Notes under the pieces: model-generated
The model's input: only the letters and a program-made list of their open reading frames with translations
What the model was told of the DNA's origin: nothing
The model's database searches: none
Source: Chloroflexota bacterium
Lineage (GTDB): Bacteria > Chloroflexota > Ktedonobacteria > Ktedonobacterales > Ktedonobacteraceae
DNA: 51,778 nt
Assembly (NCBI GenBank): GCA_902812455.1
Contig: CADDZH010000025.1
Span: forward strand, 1 to 51,778
Direction of reading: 5' to 3'
Made by a program: the position numbers and the translations under genes
Part shown: positions 8,796-17,371 of the stretch, piece after piece
Position numbering within the stretch: the first letter of the stretch is position 1
How the letters are laid out: every line of letters begins with the position of its first letter

Positions 8796-9770
8796 CTACC
8801 TGCGCACGCGAGGATCCAGGATAGCGTTGACTATATCGGCCAGGAAATTCGCGGCCAGCACAGCTATGGCGATCACCAGAAAGATACCCTGCATTAACGG
8901 ATAATCCAGGTTGTCGACCGCCTGGAGCAGAGCAAAGCCAATGCCGGGATAGGAAAAGACCATCTCGGTAACCAGCGAGCCGCTGACTACAAAACCCAGG
9001 GCGAGCGCAAAGCCAGTGATGTTGGGTAAAATGGCGTTACGCGCGGCATAATTGAAGACCACCTGCCGCTGCGGCAACCCTTTGGCCTGGGCCATTAAGA
9101 CATAGTCTTCGGTCATCGTGGTAATCATCGTGTTGCGCATACCCAGCAACCAGCCAGAGATGGAGGCGAGGACAATAGTCAGGGCCGGCAGGATGGAATG
9201 GGTAATGGCGCTCGTGATAAAATCTGGATTTAAACCCGGTATGAACGAGGTATTGTAGCCTCCGCTGAGCGGGAATAAGTTGAGCTTAAAGCCAAGGATG
9301 TAGACCAGCAGCAGCGCCAGCCAGAAGTAGGGCACGGCATAAAAAATCGTCGTTAAAGGAGGCAACACGGTATCGAAGATCGAGCCGCGCCTCCATGCCA
9401 CGAAAATGCCCAGCAGCGTGCCGAGCACGAAGCTGATTATGACCGAGACGCCGACGAGGACAAGTGTCCAGGGCAGGTCTTGCCTGATTACTTGAATGAC
9501 GGGAGTGGGATAAAAGGTGACAGAGACGCCCAGGTCGCCGTGCGCCAGACCCCCCAGGTATTGCCAGTACTGCAGCCATATGCTCTCGTTGGTGATGCCA
9601 AATTGTTTTTCCAGGGCCGTGATCGCCGAGGCGGGAAGCTGGCCACGGAAGCGGGCAATAAATACCTGCGCCGGGTTGCCGGGAGCCAGGCGAGGGATAA
9701 GAAAGTCGATGGTGATCGCGGCCCACAGGGCGACGATATAAAAGCCGATGCGGCGAATCAGTTGACGCAT
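8796..9770 (-). CDS. ABC importer permease (DppB/OppB type)
   Basis: A 324-residue permease with the DppB start (RRIGFYIVALWAAITIDFLI, then PRLAPGNPAQ), six predicted helices and the EAA-loop DYVLMAQAKGLPQRQVVFNY. AGGAG lies seven bases before the ATG. It forms the membrane channel with the DppC-type partner, which starts 113 bases further down the operon. That gap holds no gene. Confidence 0.9.
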   Translation of the reverse strand: MRQLIRRIGFYIVALWAAITIDFLIPRLAPGNPAQVFIARFRGQLPASAITALEKQFGITNESIWLQYWQYLGGLAHGDLGVSVTFYPTPVIQVIRQDLPWTLVLVGVSVIISFVLGTLLGIFVAWRRGSIFDTVLPPLTTIFYAVPYFWLALLLVYILGFKLNLFPLSGGYNTSFIPGLNPDFITSAITHSILPALTIVLASISGWLLGMRNTMITTMTEDYVLMAQAKGLPQRQVVFNYAARNAILPNITGFALALGFVVSGSLVTEMVFSYPGIGFALLQAVDNLDYPLMQGIFLVIAIAVLAANFLADIVNAILDPRVRR

Positions 9771-9974
9771 CTGATATCTCCTTCCAGTTGAACACGCGCC
9801 ATATGCCCCTGGGAGCTTTGCCCTTGTTTAGTAGCGCTTGCCACTCCCAACGGCGGAGACAGGATTCAGGAAGGCAAGAGCAGGGGTTGCCTTGCCCTCC
9901 CGAATCCGCCCCGCGTTACTGCACGCACCTGTCAATGTGCATGAGATGAAGGAGCTAGTCTTCCAATGCTTGCA

Positions 9975-11660
9975 TTAGACGGGTTTCAGGTTCAGCACAA
10001 CCATTTCAGAGTCCGGGTACTGGTATGGCGCAGGCATGGCATAGGGATTGCTCGGGCTGGGCCATCCCGTGAAGTGCGCCGTGCTGTACTCATTCCAGTT
10101 AGCAGCGTAGACCAGCGGAATGCTTGGCAGTTGCTCCACCATGACCTTCTCGAGCCCATACAGGGCCTGTGCAGTGGGATCGGTCGAAGTGGCATATTGC
10201 GCAAGCAAGGCATCTGTCGCCGGGTTGCTCCAGCGCTCCCAGTTAGTAGGAGCAGACTGGCCCACGGGCGCTGTTTGAGTGCTGTTCAACAAGGCGTTCA
10301 AGAAGAAGAACGGTGATGGGCCGGCAGTCGTCCAGGAGATGGCCATATCATAGTTGCCCAACTGCAACGCGCTGTAGTAGGCATTGAACGAGATGGCATT
10401 CACGGTGACATTCATGCCGATCGCCTTGAGGCTGCTGGCGATGATCTGGCAATCGGTGACCCAGTCGGTCCAGCCGGTCACGACGTTCAGGTTGAACGAT
10501 AGCTTCTTGCCATTCTTATCGACATAGATGCCATCAGGCCCCTTCGTGAAGCCGGCGCTCTGGAGTAATTGATTCGCCTTGGCAGTATCGACCGTGAAGG
10601 TGGTGTTGGCATAGTTAGGGGCCAGGTACTTCTGCTGATTAGGCAGCACCAGCCCGGTCGGACTAGCAGGTGGCTCATAGCCACTCTCGCCGACTGTGTC
10701 GAGCTGCTGGCGGTTGATGGCAAGGCTGATTGCCTGGCGCACAGGCAACATGTTAAAGGGGGACTTTGCCAGGTTCACATAGAGCATGACGTCGGCGATG
10801 GGCGGGAACCAGTAATGGTTGTGGGCCGGGTCGCGATTGACATACGTCTGCTGGATATTGGGCGTATACAAGCCGGTCCAGTCCAGATTCCCCTGGTCAA
10901 GTTGCAACTCGACAGTGGTATTCGAGTTGTAGGCGGGGAAGCGCAGTTCGGTGACCTGCGGCTTGCCAGGCTGCCAGTACCTGGGGTTTTTGACCAGATC
11001 GATGAGCTGTGAAGTGAAGGATTTCAGCGTAAAGGGACCTGTGCCTACCGGGTTCGTGTCCGTGTACTGGACGGGATTGGGCACGCTTGACCAGATATGC
11101 TGTGGGACAATCCAGGTCTGGCCGGCCAGGTACCACAGAATGGGGGTATAGGCCTTTTTGAATGTGACCACGACCGTGCTGCTATCAGGGGCACTGACAG
11201 CGCTGATATAATTCCACAGTCCATTGGAGTCCAGCGCCGGGTACTTCTTTAGCAGAGTAAGTGTGAAGACCACATCAGAGCTACTGAATGCCTGGCCATC
11301 CGACCACTGGACATTCGGGCGCAGGTGGAACGTGAGTGTTGTCCCGCCATTCGACCACTGGTAGCTCGAGGCCAACCAGGGGTTAATAGTATTCTGCTGC
11401 CAGTTGAAGTACAGCAGTGTTTCGTAGATCATGCCTCGCGGGCCGGGATTAGCGTTGCTTGCTACTAGCGGATTGAAGTTGTCTACGAAAGAGCCAATCG
11501 GGCCGTTTGAGACTGTGAGAACGGTGGTCTTCGGCCCGCTAGGAGCTCCACCGCCACCACATGCAGCAAGCACGAGAGCAACAATGACCAGGAACGAGAG
11601 GAAAAGCGTTCCGCTCCTGGCTTTTGCCTTCACCAGTGAAGATAAAGCATTGGGCATCAT
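9975..11660 (-). CDS. Extracellular solute-binding lipoprotein, SBP family 5 (DppA/OppA type)
   Basis: A 561-residue family 5 solute-binding protein. It begins with a lipoprotein signal (FLSFLVIVALVLAAC, lipobox Cys at ~34) and a Gly/Ser linker, and contains the family phrases FHLRPNVQWSDGQAFSSSDV, VGTGPFTLK and MLYVNLAKSPF. It captures the substrate outside the membrane for the permeases encoded downstream. AGGAGG precedes the ATG by about nine bases. It is the first gene of the operon and is divergent from the LacI-type gene, with ~330 bases between the two starts; 205 bases without a gene separate it from dppB. Family 5 proteins bind peptides, nickel or oligosaccharides; the gene context points to oligosaccharides. 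Confidence 0.88.
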   Translation of the reverse strand: MMPNALSSLVKAKARSGTLFLSFLVIVALVLAACGGGGAPSGPKTTVLTVSNGPIGSFVDNFNPLVASNANPGPRGMIYETLLYFNWQQNTINPWLASSYQWSNGGTTLTFHLRPNVQWSDGQAFSSSDVVFTLTLLKKYPALDSNGLWNYISAVSAPDSSTVVVTFKKAYTPILWYLAGQTWIVPQHIWSSVPNPVQYTDTNPVGTGPFTLKSFTSQLIDLVKNPRYWQPGKPQVTELRFPAYNSNTTVELQLDQGNLDWTGLYTPNIQQTYVNRDPAHNHYWFPPIADVMLYVNLAKSPFNMLPVRQAISLAINRQQLDTVGESGYEPPASPTGLVLPNQQKYLAPNYANTTFTVDTAKANQLLQSAGFTKGPDGIYVDKNGKKLSFNLNVVTGWTDWVTDCQIIASSLKAIGMNVTVNAISFNAYYSALQLGNYDMAISWTTAGPSPFFFLNALLNSTQTAPVGQSAPTNWERWSNPATDALLAQYATSTDPTAQALYGLEKVMVEQLPSIPLVYAANWNEYSTAHFTGWPSPSNPYAMPAPYQYPDSEMVVLNLKPV

Positions 11661-11900
11661 AGCAAACCTCCTGAGATACGTGAATCAGCCCTCGATTCAC
11701 AAGGGCCATCCTGAGCACGTTTTTGCTGGATGCACTACGTAAGCTGTCTACAGTGACACGAAACCTACGCAACGACTTCTACGTAGCCTGGTAATACTAC
11801 TAGTAGTCCGTTCTACCTGGTAAATCAATAGGTATCCATGGTGATGGCTATGATTGAGATCATTCTAAGCAAATATTAATCATGTTAAGCGGCAACAGGA

Positions 11901-11916
11901 TGTGACACGTGTCACA
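11901..11916. promoter_or_regulatory. CRP-consensus palindrome
   Basis: TGTGACACGTGTCACA is a perfect 16-bp palindrome and matches the classical CRP/FNR half-site pattern TGTGA-N6-TCACA. It lies just upstream of the -35 element of the lacI-type gene, centred about 50 bases before its likely transcription start. It is also upstream of the divergent transporter operon, so it could act on both. No crp gene is in the window. Confidence 0.6.
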
Positions 11917-11966
11917 TCAGCTTGACAAAAGTGTGCCATACTGGATATACTTTTGTCAAGCTGATG
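11915..11966. promoter_or_regulatory. Long inverted repeat, probable LacI-family autoregulatory operator
   Basis: CATCAGCTTGACAAAAGT (11915-11932) and ACTTTTGTCAAGCTGATG (11949-11966) are perfect 18-bp inverted repeats 16 bases apart. The left arm contains the -35 box, the right arm covers the end of the -10 box and the likely start point, and a partial third copy (TGTCAAGC) sits at 11973. A dimeric or tetrameric regulator bound here would block the promoter. Confidence 0.6.
11922..11951 (+). promoter_or_regulatory. Sigma-A-type promoter of the lacI-type gene
   Basis: TTGACA (11922-11927), an 18-base spacer and TATACT (11946-11951). The -35 is perfect and the -10 matches five of six. Transcription would start near 11958, ~34 bases before the ATG. 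Confidence 0.7.
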
Positions 11967-11991
11967 AATTGATGTCAAGCATGTCTCAGAA

Positions 11992-13047
11992 ATGGCCGGG
12001 AAACGATCCGTGAAGAACCGATACTCGCCATCTTTCACCTCTGTCACCAGTGCTGATGTTGCCCGGAAAGCAGGGGTATCGCGCACCACCGTATCGTATG
12101 TGCTCAACGAGAATGGGAGACGTAATGGGCATGTGAGCGAGGAAACCCGCGCGAAAGTGCTGCGGGCAGCACAGGAACTTGGCTATAGCATACACAGTTC
12201 AGCTCGCGCCCTTCGCAAAGGGTACAGCGAGGAGGTCTGTGTCATTGTCGACCTCCCGCTCACGTTCCACCGCACCGAGCTGTTTGTCTCTTTGCAGCAG
12301 CACGCTTTTAGCTACGGGTATCCCTCTGTCATGTACTTCAGCTATGGTCTCTCTCATGAGAGGGTGCAAAAACTTCTCCTGGAGATTTTCGCCCGGCGTC
12401 CCCTGGGTATTTTTGCTACTGCCCGCAGCATTACCGCAGAAACTATTACGCTGGCGAAGCGCATGGGCATAGACAATATTGTGCTGTACTCCGTCAAACC
12501 GATAGAGTATGCTCCCACTATTCTGCTTCCCACTAAGCCTGTAGGATACCTGGCTGCCCAGCATCTCCTGGAGCGCGGGCACCACCACCTGGGACTGGTA
12601 CATCCGGCCGATCCTCTCCACGAATATGGATTTCTGCAACGACTGGAAGGCATGCACGAAGCCATCGCTAGCGTTCCAGGAGCAAGAGTAGATATTCTCC
12701 CGCTGGAATACTCGCCCTCCGGCGCCCTTTCACTGGTCGATACCTATCTCACAGGTAGCGATCATCCTACCGGCATTTATGCTTTCAACGATGAGTATGC
12801 CCTGCTTTTGCTAGGAGCGCTGGCCGACCGAGGGAGGCGTGTACCACAGGATATTGCTGTGATGGGCACAGATGATATCTCTCTCGGCGAGTTTGTGCGG
12901 CCAACCCTGACTACCATTCGCTTTGACAATCTCTCCCTGGGAAAGCGTGCCATCGAGATGCTCGTTACGCGCTACAGAGGCCAGCCGCTTCCTGAAGAGC
13001 TTTGCCAGCCGCTGATGCCGCAACTGGTTGTGCGTGGCTCGACGTGA
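11992..13047 (+). CDS. LacI/GalR-family transcriptional regulator
   Basis: A 351-residue regulator with the LacI helix-turn-helix near residue 18 (TSADVARKAGVSRTTVSYVLN) and hinge EETRAKVLRAAQELGYSIHSSARALR. A periplasmic-binding-protein-like sensor domain follows, with typical phrases such as AVMGTDDISLGEFVRPTLTTIRF. Members bind a sugar and leave their operator. The divergent Opp-type importer and the following beta-glucosidases make this the likely local repressor of beta-glucoside use. No good ribosome-binding site precedes the ATG at 11992. The 14 residues before the helix-turn-helix are basic and longer than usual, so a later start is possible. Confidence 0.9.
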   Translation: MAGKRSVKNRYSPSFTSVTSADVARKAGVSRTTVSYVLNENGRRNGHVSEETRAKVLRAAQELGYSIHSSARALRKGYSEEVCVIVDLPLTFHRTELFVSLQQHAFSYGYPSVMYFSYGLSHERVQKLLLEIFARRPLGIFATARSITAETITLAKRMGIDNIVLYSVKPIEYAPTILLPTKPVGYLAAQHLLERGHHHLGLVHPADPLHEYGFLQRLEGMHEAIASVPGARVDILPLEYSPSGALSLVDTYLTGSDHPTGIYAFNDEYALLLLGALADRGRRVPQDIAVMGTDDISLGEFVRPTLTTIRFDNLSLGKRAIEMLVTRYRGQPLPEELCQPLMPQLVVRGST

Positions 13048-13100
13048 GAGGGTAGGCGCCAAGTTTTTGCAGTAGAGTGGGGAAAGGATCAGCAGAGGCC

Positions 13101-13271
13101 GTAGGGGCGGGAGCGGATATGGAGAGTGGTGGGAGCGCTTGCGCCGCCCGCGTGCCTGGCCGCCCCAGCCGTCGTTGAGCAGGCAAGCAACATCTGATGG
13201 ATGACGGGGCGAGGATGGCCACGGGGTGGCGAAGCCTCCCCACTTCCCATCTACACCACCCCCGCCCCTAC
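13101..13271. repeat. GC-rich intergenic element with 11-bp inverted ends
   Basis: GTAGGGGCGGG (13101-13111) and CCCGCCCCTAC (13261-13271) are perfect inverted repeats bounding a 171-base non-coding GC-rich stretch between the convergent lacI-type and GH3 genes. The TAGGGGC core recurs in the repeats near 35.2 kb and 50.4 kb. It looks like a miniature dispersed element. Confidence 0.45.
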
Positions 13272-13294
13272 AAGCACGTTGGTCGATACCTCGC

Positions 13295-15784
13295 TTATGC
13301 AGGCCAGCGACTGGATGCTGTAAGCGTGAACATAGCTGTGGCGCGGATATCCTGTGACGATGCGCCAACCAGCACCTCGAACGTTCCGGCTTCGGCAACC
13401 CACTCGCGCGCCAGGTCATCGTAGTAGGCCAGGGCATCGCGAGCAAGCTCCAGCGTTACCGTCTTGCGCTCGCCTGGTTCAAGCTGCACCTTGGCAAAGG
13501 CTTTGAGCTCTTTGTCCGGGCGCTGCAGGCGTGCCTGCTCGTCCCGGATGTATACCTGCACCACTTCTTTGCCTGCTCGCCGGCCGGTGTTGGTCACATC
13601 GATTGAGACCTGCAACGTGTCATCCGGCCCGATCTGCTGGCTGCTCAAGCGCAAGGAGCTGTAGCTGAAGGTGGTGTAGGAGAAGCCAAAGCCAAAGGGG
13701 AACAGCGGCGCGATTTTTTTCTTCTCGTAGTAGCGATAGCCAACGAAGAGGCCTTCCCCATAGTAGACCTTGCCATTTTCGCCGGGGAAGTTGAGGTAGG
13801 CCGGGTTATCCTCCAGGCGTACCGGGAAGGTCTGGGGGAGTTTCCCTGAAGGATTGACATCGCCAAAGAGGATATCAGCGATGGCATTGCCGCATTCCTG
13901 GCCGGGGTACCAGGCTTGCACTACCGCCGCTACCTTATCGAGCCAGGGCATAGTAATGGGCGAGCCGGTGTTGAGGACGACAATGGTGCGGGGATTGGCA
14001 GCCGCCACCTGTTCGATCAGCGCGTCCTGCTTGCCAGGCAGAGCCATATCTGGCCGGTCGAAGCCCTCGCTTTGCCATTCACCACCCAGGCCTACACAGG
14101 CAATGGCCACATCCGAGGTTGCAGCCAGCGCGGCTGCTCGCTCAATAAGATCGGCAGGCAGAGGGGGGAGGCATTCCAGGCGCACAGCTACCAGTGGAAT
14201 GGCTTCGGCTTTGGCAAATTCGAGTGTGAGGAGATACTCACGCCCCGCTTCCAGATCAATAACTGCCTGCTTCTCAGTGCTGCCCATGCCGAAGTAGGCT
14301 TCGCCTGGCTCTCGCTGTATCCAGTTCTCAATCACTTCTCGCCCATCGATAGACAACCGGCTTAAGCCCGCGCTGATCAGTCCGAACGTGTAAGGGCCCG
14401 TCTCGCGCGGGATGAAACGCCCGGTGGCGCGAATCGAAAACCGCTCCGGCGTGACAGCTTGAGGGTACTCGCCGAACCACTGCAACTCCGAGGCCCGGCT
14501 GAGTTCCGTCCAGACAGGAGAGCCAGAGAGGTCCGGAGTATTGAAATACTCGACAGTAAGCCCATGCTCTGTCCCCTGTGTGCCGCCCAGGAGCTGGTTC
14601 ACGTCGAGCAGGGGTAGATACTTGAAGTTCGTGCAGCCTGGTTCGTAGCCCACCCTTACGCGGTCTCCAACCCTGGCGGCAATGCCGTCAAAAGGGGTGA
14701 TCGCATAATGCGCGTTGACCTGAGCGCTGCCGCCGCCCATGATCTGGGCTACCTTGGCATTGGGGCCAATTACCGCAATCGAGGTGAGGTCTTCGCGTTG
14801 CAGCGGCAGGACATGCTGGTCATTTTTGAGCAGAACGATGCCTTCTGCGGCAGCTTCACGAACCAGGGCACGGCGCTCTGGCAGATCGATAGCTTGCTCC
14901 GGTTGGGAAGCTATTTCTGGATGCTCGAAGACACCGGCTTTGACGAGCAGTTGTAATATGCGGCGCACGCTCCTATCAATGGTCGCTTCCGTGACCTCAC
15001 CGCGCCTGACAGCCGCGAGCAGCTTCTCGCCGCGCCAGCGTGGAAGCGGCATCTCCACATCAAGGCCCGCATTCACGGAAGCGGCGGTACTCTTGACTGA
15101 TTCAAACCAGTCAGAAATCACCACTCCATCAAAGCCCCACTCGTTGCGTAAAATCTCCGTTAACAGGTATGGGTTTTCCGAGGCGGCGATGCCATTGACC
15201 ATGTTATAGGAGGCCATGACGGTCCACGTCCTGGCCTGCTGCACAGCGGCCTGGAATGGCGGCAGGTAGATTTCACGCAATGCCCGCTCGCGCACCTCTG
15301 AGCTGATGCTCGTCCGCTCGAACTCCGCATCGTTGCAAACATAATGCTTAACCGAGGCACCCACGCCCTCTCGCTGCAGGCCATTGATATAAGCCACGGC
15401 CATCCTGGCGGACAAGTAGGGGTCTTCGGAAAAGCACTCAAAGTTGCGCCCGCCCAGCGGCGAGCGCTGGATGTTGACAGTTGGAGCGAGCAGCACCTGC
15501 GCGCTCTTTGCTCTGGCTTCCTGGGCCAGCGCCTGTCCAACGCGTTCGACCAGCTCCGTGTTCCATGTTGAGGCCAGCGAGATCTCTGCCGGGAAGCAGG
15601 TAGTCTTCACTCCGGTCGTGAAGCCTCCGGCTCCGCGCGCGCCATTGGGGCCATCCGTCATCTTCAATGAAGGGATACCGAGCCGCTCAACAGGTGTCGT
15701 GTACCACATATTCATACCGGCAAGCAGCGAAACTTTTTCCTGTAGAGTCATCTGCCCAAGCAGGTTCTCTACCATATCATGCAT
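13295..15784 (-). CDS. Glycoside hydrolase family 3 beta-glucosidase with PA14 domain
   Basis: An 829-residue GH3 enzyme that cleaves terminal beta-linked glucose (or xylose) from oligosaccharides with retention. The N-terminal barrel holds KHYVCNDAEFERTS and the nucleophile Asp in GVVISDWFES at about residue 225. A PA14 carbohydrate-binding insertion follows at ~390-540 (TVEYFNTPDLSG onward). Then come the alpha/beta sandwich with IVVLNTGSPITMPWLDKVAAVVQ and PSGKLPQTFP, and a C-terminal fibronectin III-like domain. This layout matches PA14-containing bacterial beta-glucosidases. No signal peptide is present, so it acts in the cytosol on imported sugars. It starts 86 bases after the GH1 gene on the same strand and should share its promoter. 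AAGGA precedes the ATG. Confidence 0.92.
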   Translation of the reverse strand: MHDMVENLLGQMTLQEKVSLLAGMNMWYTTPVERLGIPSLKMTDGPNGARGAGGFTTGVKTTCFPAEISLASTWNTELVERVGQALAQEARAKSAQVLLAPTVNIQRSPLGGRNFECFSEDPYLSARMAVAYINGLQREGVGASVKHYVCNDAEFERTSISSEVRERALREIYLPPFQAAVQQARTWTVMASYNMVNGIAASENPYLLTEILRNEWGFDGVVISDWFESVKSTAASVNAGLDVEMPLPRWRGEKLLAAVRRGEVTEATIDRSVRRILQLLVKAGVFEHPEIASQPEQAIDLPERRALVREAAAEGIVLLKNDQHVLPLQREDLTSIAVIGPNAKVAQIMGGGSAQVNAHYAITPFDGIAARVGDRVRVGYEPGCTNFKYLPLLDVNQLLGGTQGTEHGLTVEYFNTPDLSGSPVWTELSRASELQWFGEYPQAVTPERFSIRATGRFIPRETGPYTFGLISAGLSRLSIDGREVIENWIQREPGEAYFGMGSTEKQAVIDLEAGREYLLTLEFAKAEAIPLVAVRLECLPPLPADLIERAAALAATSDVAIACVGLGGEWQSEGFDRPDMALPGKQDALIEQVAAANPRTIVVLNTGSPITMPWLDKVAAVVQAWYPGQECGNAIADILFGDVNPSGKLPQTFPVRLEDNPAYLNFPGENGKVYYGEGLFVGYRYYEKKKIAPLFPFGFGFSYTTFSYSSLRLSSQQIGPDDTLQVSIDVTNTGRRAGKEVVQVYIRDEQARLQRPDKELKAFAKVQLEPGERKTVTLELARDALAYYDDLAREWVAEAGTFEVLVGASSQDIRATAMFTLTASSRWPA

Positions 15785-15869
15785 GAGGGCATTCCTTTCC
15801 TCGCTCGTTCGTTGAGCATGCGATCCGCTTTTACCAAAAACCGCGTATTTATTAAGGAGTACATGCTAG

Positions 15870-17102
15870 TTAGAATCCGTGTGCGCGTGCGACGCTCCCT
15901 AGCCAGCGTGCGCTCGGCTTGACCGTACGCTCCTGCGTCCGGCGATCGACTGCAATGAGGCCGAAGGTTGGGCGATAGCCGGATTGCCACTCGAAGTTGT
16001 CCAGGGCCGTCCAGTAGGTGTAGCCGCGCACGTCGATGCCATCGCGCAAGCAAGAGGCAACGCCGCGCAGCGCCCGCTCGATGTAGGCAATGCGCCGCGT
16101 GTCGTCGCTGGTGGCGATGCCGTTTTCTGTGACGAAGACGGGTAGCCCTGTCGCTTTGCTCGCGTAGCGGATCGTCGCTTCGAGCGCTTCCGGCCAGAAC
16201 TCGTATCCCATCAGGGTGAGTTCCACGCCTTCTTCTGGCCCCAATGGCCCATCTGGGCCGAAGCGCTGGCGGGAATAGGTCTGCACGCCAATAAAATCGT
16301 TGCCGCCGGTCGCTTCCAGGTAGACATCCAGCAGTTCCCGGCGCATGCGTGCGGCCATCTCCTCGCCGCCGGGTCCCGCTTGAATATCCTGCATGGCCAG
16401 TGTCAGGCCTACGGCGCAGTTTTGCCGCTCCCCCTTGATGGCCTTCACCCCGCGCTTGTGAGCGGCCAGGATCGTCTCGCGACCTCGCCCGGCGCCAGCA
16501 TAGAGGAATGGGGTAAAGCGTGAGGCATCACTGCTGACGGCGTGTGCAGCAGCCTCAAACCAGGGCTGTGTGCGAGCAGTGCTCAAAGGTGACCCGCGCA
16601 TGGCCGAAATGAGCGGGCCAATGTTGACCTCATTGAGCGTGCAGGCCAGCGGGATGAGATCACCCAGGTGAGCCATAGCCCTTTCACAGAAGCGGGCAAA
16701 CATTTCCGGTGTGTCCTGCGCCTCCCAGCCGCCTTCAGCGGCCAGCCAGCGAGGCGACGTGAAGTGGTGGAACGTGACCATCGGGGTGATCCCGTGTTCA
16801 TGACACGTTGCCAGCATACGCCGGTAATGGTCGAGTTGCGCCAGGGAGAACTCTCCCTTTTCCGGCTCGATACGCGACCACTCCAATGAGAAGCGGTAGA
16901 GGTTGAAGCCCAGATCGGCGAGCAGGGCGATATCCTCGCGGTAGCGGTGATAGTGGTCGCAGGCGTCACCAGACGACTCAACGTAGGGGCTGCCGGGCAC
17001 GTGTTCCATCACCCAGTTATCGTTATAGACGTTGCTGCCTTCCACCTGGTGGGCGGCAGTGGCAGCGCCCCAGAAGAATGTAGAGGGAAGCGTAATCTCC
17101 AT
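15870..17102 (-). CDS. Glycoside hydrolase family 1 beta-glucosidase
   Basis: About 410 residues from the ATG at 17102, where the conserved GH1 start (LPSTFFWGAATAAHQVEG) begins; an upstream in-frame start at 17138 would add 12 unrelated residues. The acid/base Glu lies in CTLNEVN and the nucleophile Glu in VFVTENGIAT. Most GH1 enzymes read TLNEPN, so Pro to Val after the acid/base Glu is uncommon. The enzyme should hydrolyse beta-glucosides or related disaccharides in the cytosol. It is the first gene of the GH1-GH3 pair, behind a strong promoter at 17237-17266. A short hairpin (AGGCGG/CCGCCT) lies in the predicted leader. Confidence 0.9.
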   Translation of the reverse strand: MEITLPSTFFWGAATAAHQVEGSNVYNDNWVMEHVPGSPYVESSGDACDHYHRYREDIALLADLGFNLYRFSLEWSRIEPEKGEFSLAQLDHYRRMLATCHEHGITPMVTFHHFTSPRWLAAEGGWEAQDTPEMFARFCERAMAHLGDLIPLACTLNEVNIGPLISAMRGSPLSTARTQPWFEAAAHAVSSDASRFTPFLYAGAGRGRETILAAHKRGVKAIKGERQNCAVGLTLAMQDIQAGPGGEEMAARMRRELLDVYLEATGGNDFIGVQTYSRQRFGPDGPLGPEEGVELTLMGYEFWPEALEATIRYASKATGLPVFVTENGIATSDDTRRIAYIERALRGVASCLRDGIDVRGYTYWTALDNFEWQSGYRPTFGLIAVDRRTQERTVKPSARWLGSVARAHGF

Positions 17103-17236
17103 AGTATCTTGTCTCTCAATGCAATGTGCCAAAGGCATGCATAAAATAAATAGTAGCTATTTCCTGCCAACGAGGCGGTATTACCCGCCTTCCATCTCCT
17201 TGTCTCAAGCAAGGAAGCTTACAGCACGGATGCTAA

Positions 17237-17266
17237 AGTATATGCGCCACGCGATAACACTGTCAA
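17237..17266 (-). promoter_or_regulatory. Sigma-A-type promoter of the GH1-GH3 operon
   Basis: On the minus strand TTGACA (17261-17266), an 18-base spacer and TATACT (17237-17242). Both boxes and the spacer length are identical to those of the lacI-type promoter at 11922, suggesting similar strength. The leader to the ATG is ~125 bases. Confidence 0.7.
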
Positions 17267-17371
17267 ACTTTGTATTTCCCCAGCTCTCGACCGGCTCCTG
17301 GAAAATATGGATAGAAAAAGGTATACTTAACTAAGAAGATTTTCTTGCCTTTTCCCTAAAAGGAGTTGCCT

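Noticed and set aside
11796..11807. ACTACTAGTAGT palindrome between the divergent units, considered as an additional operator
   Set aside because: A 12-bp palindrome occurs readily by chance and no second copy was found; only the stronger repeats at 11901-11966 are reported.
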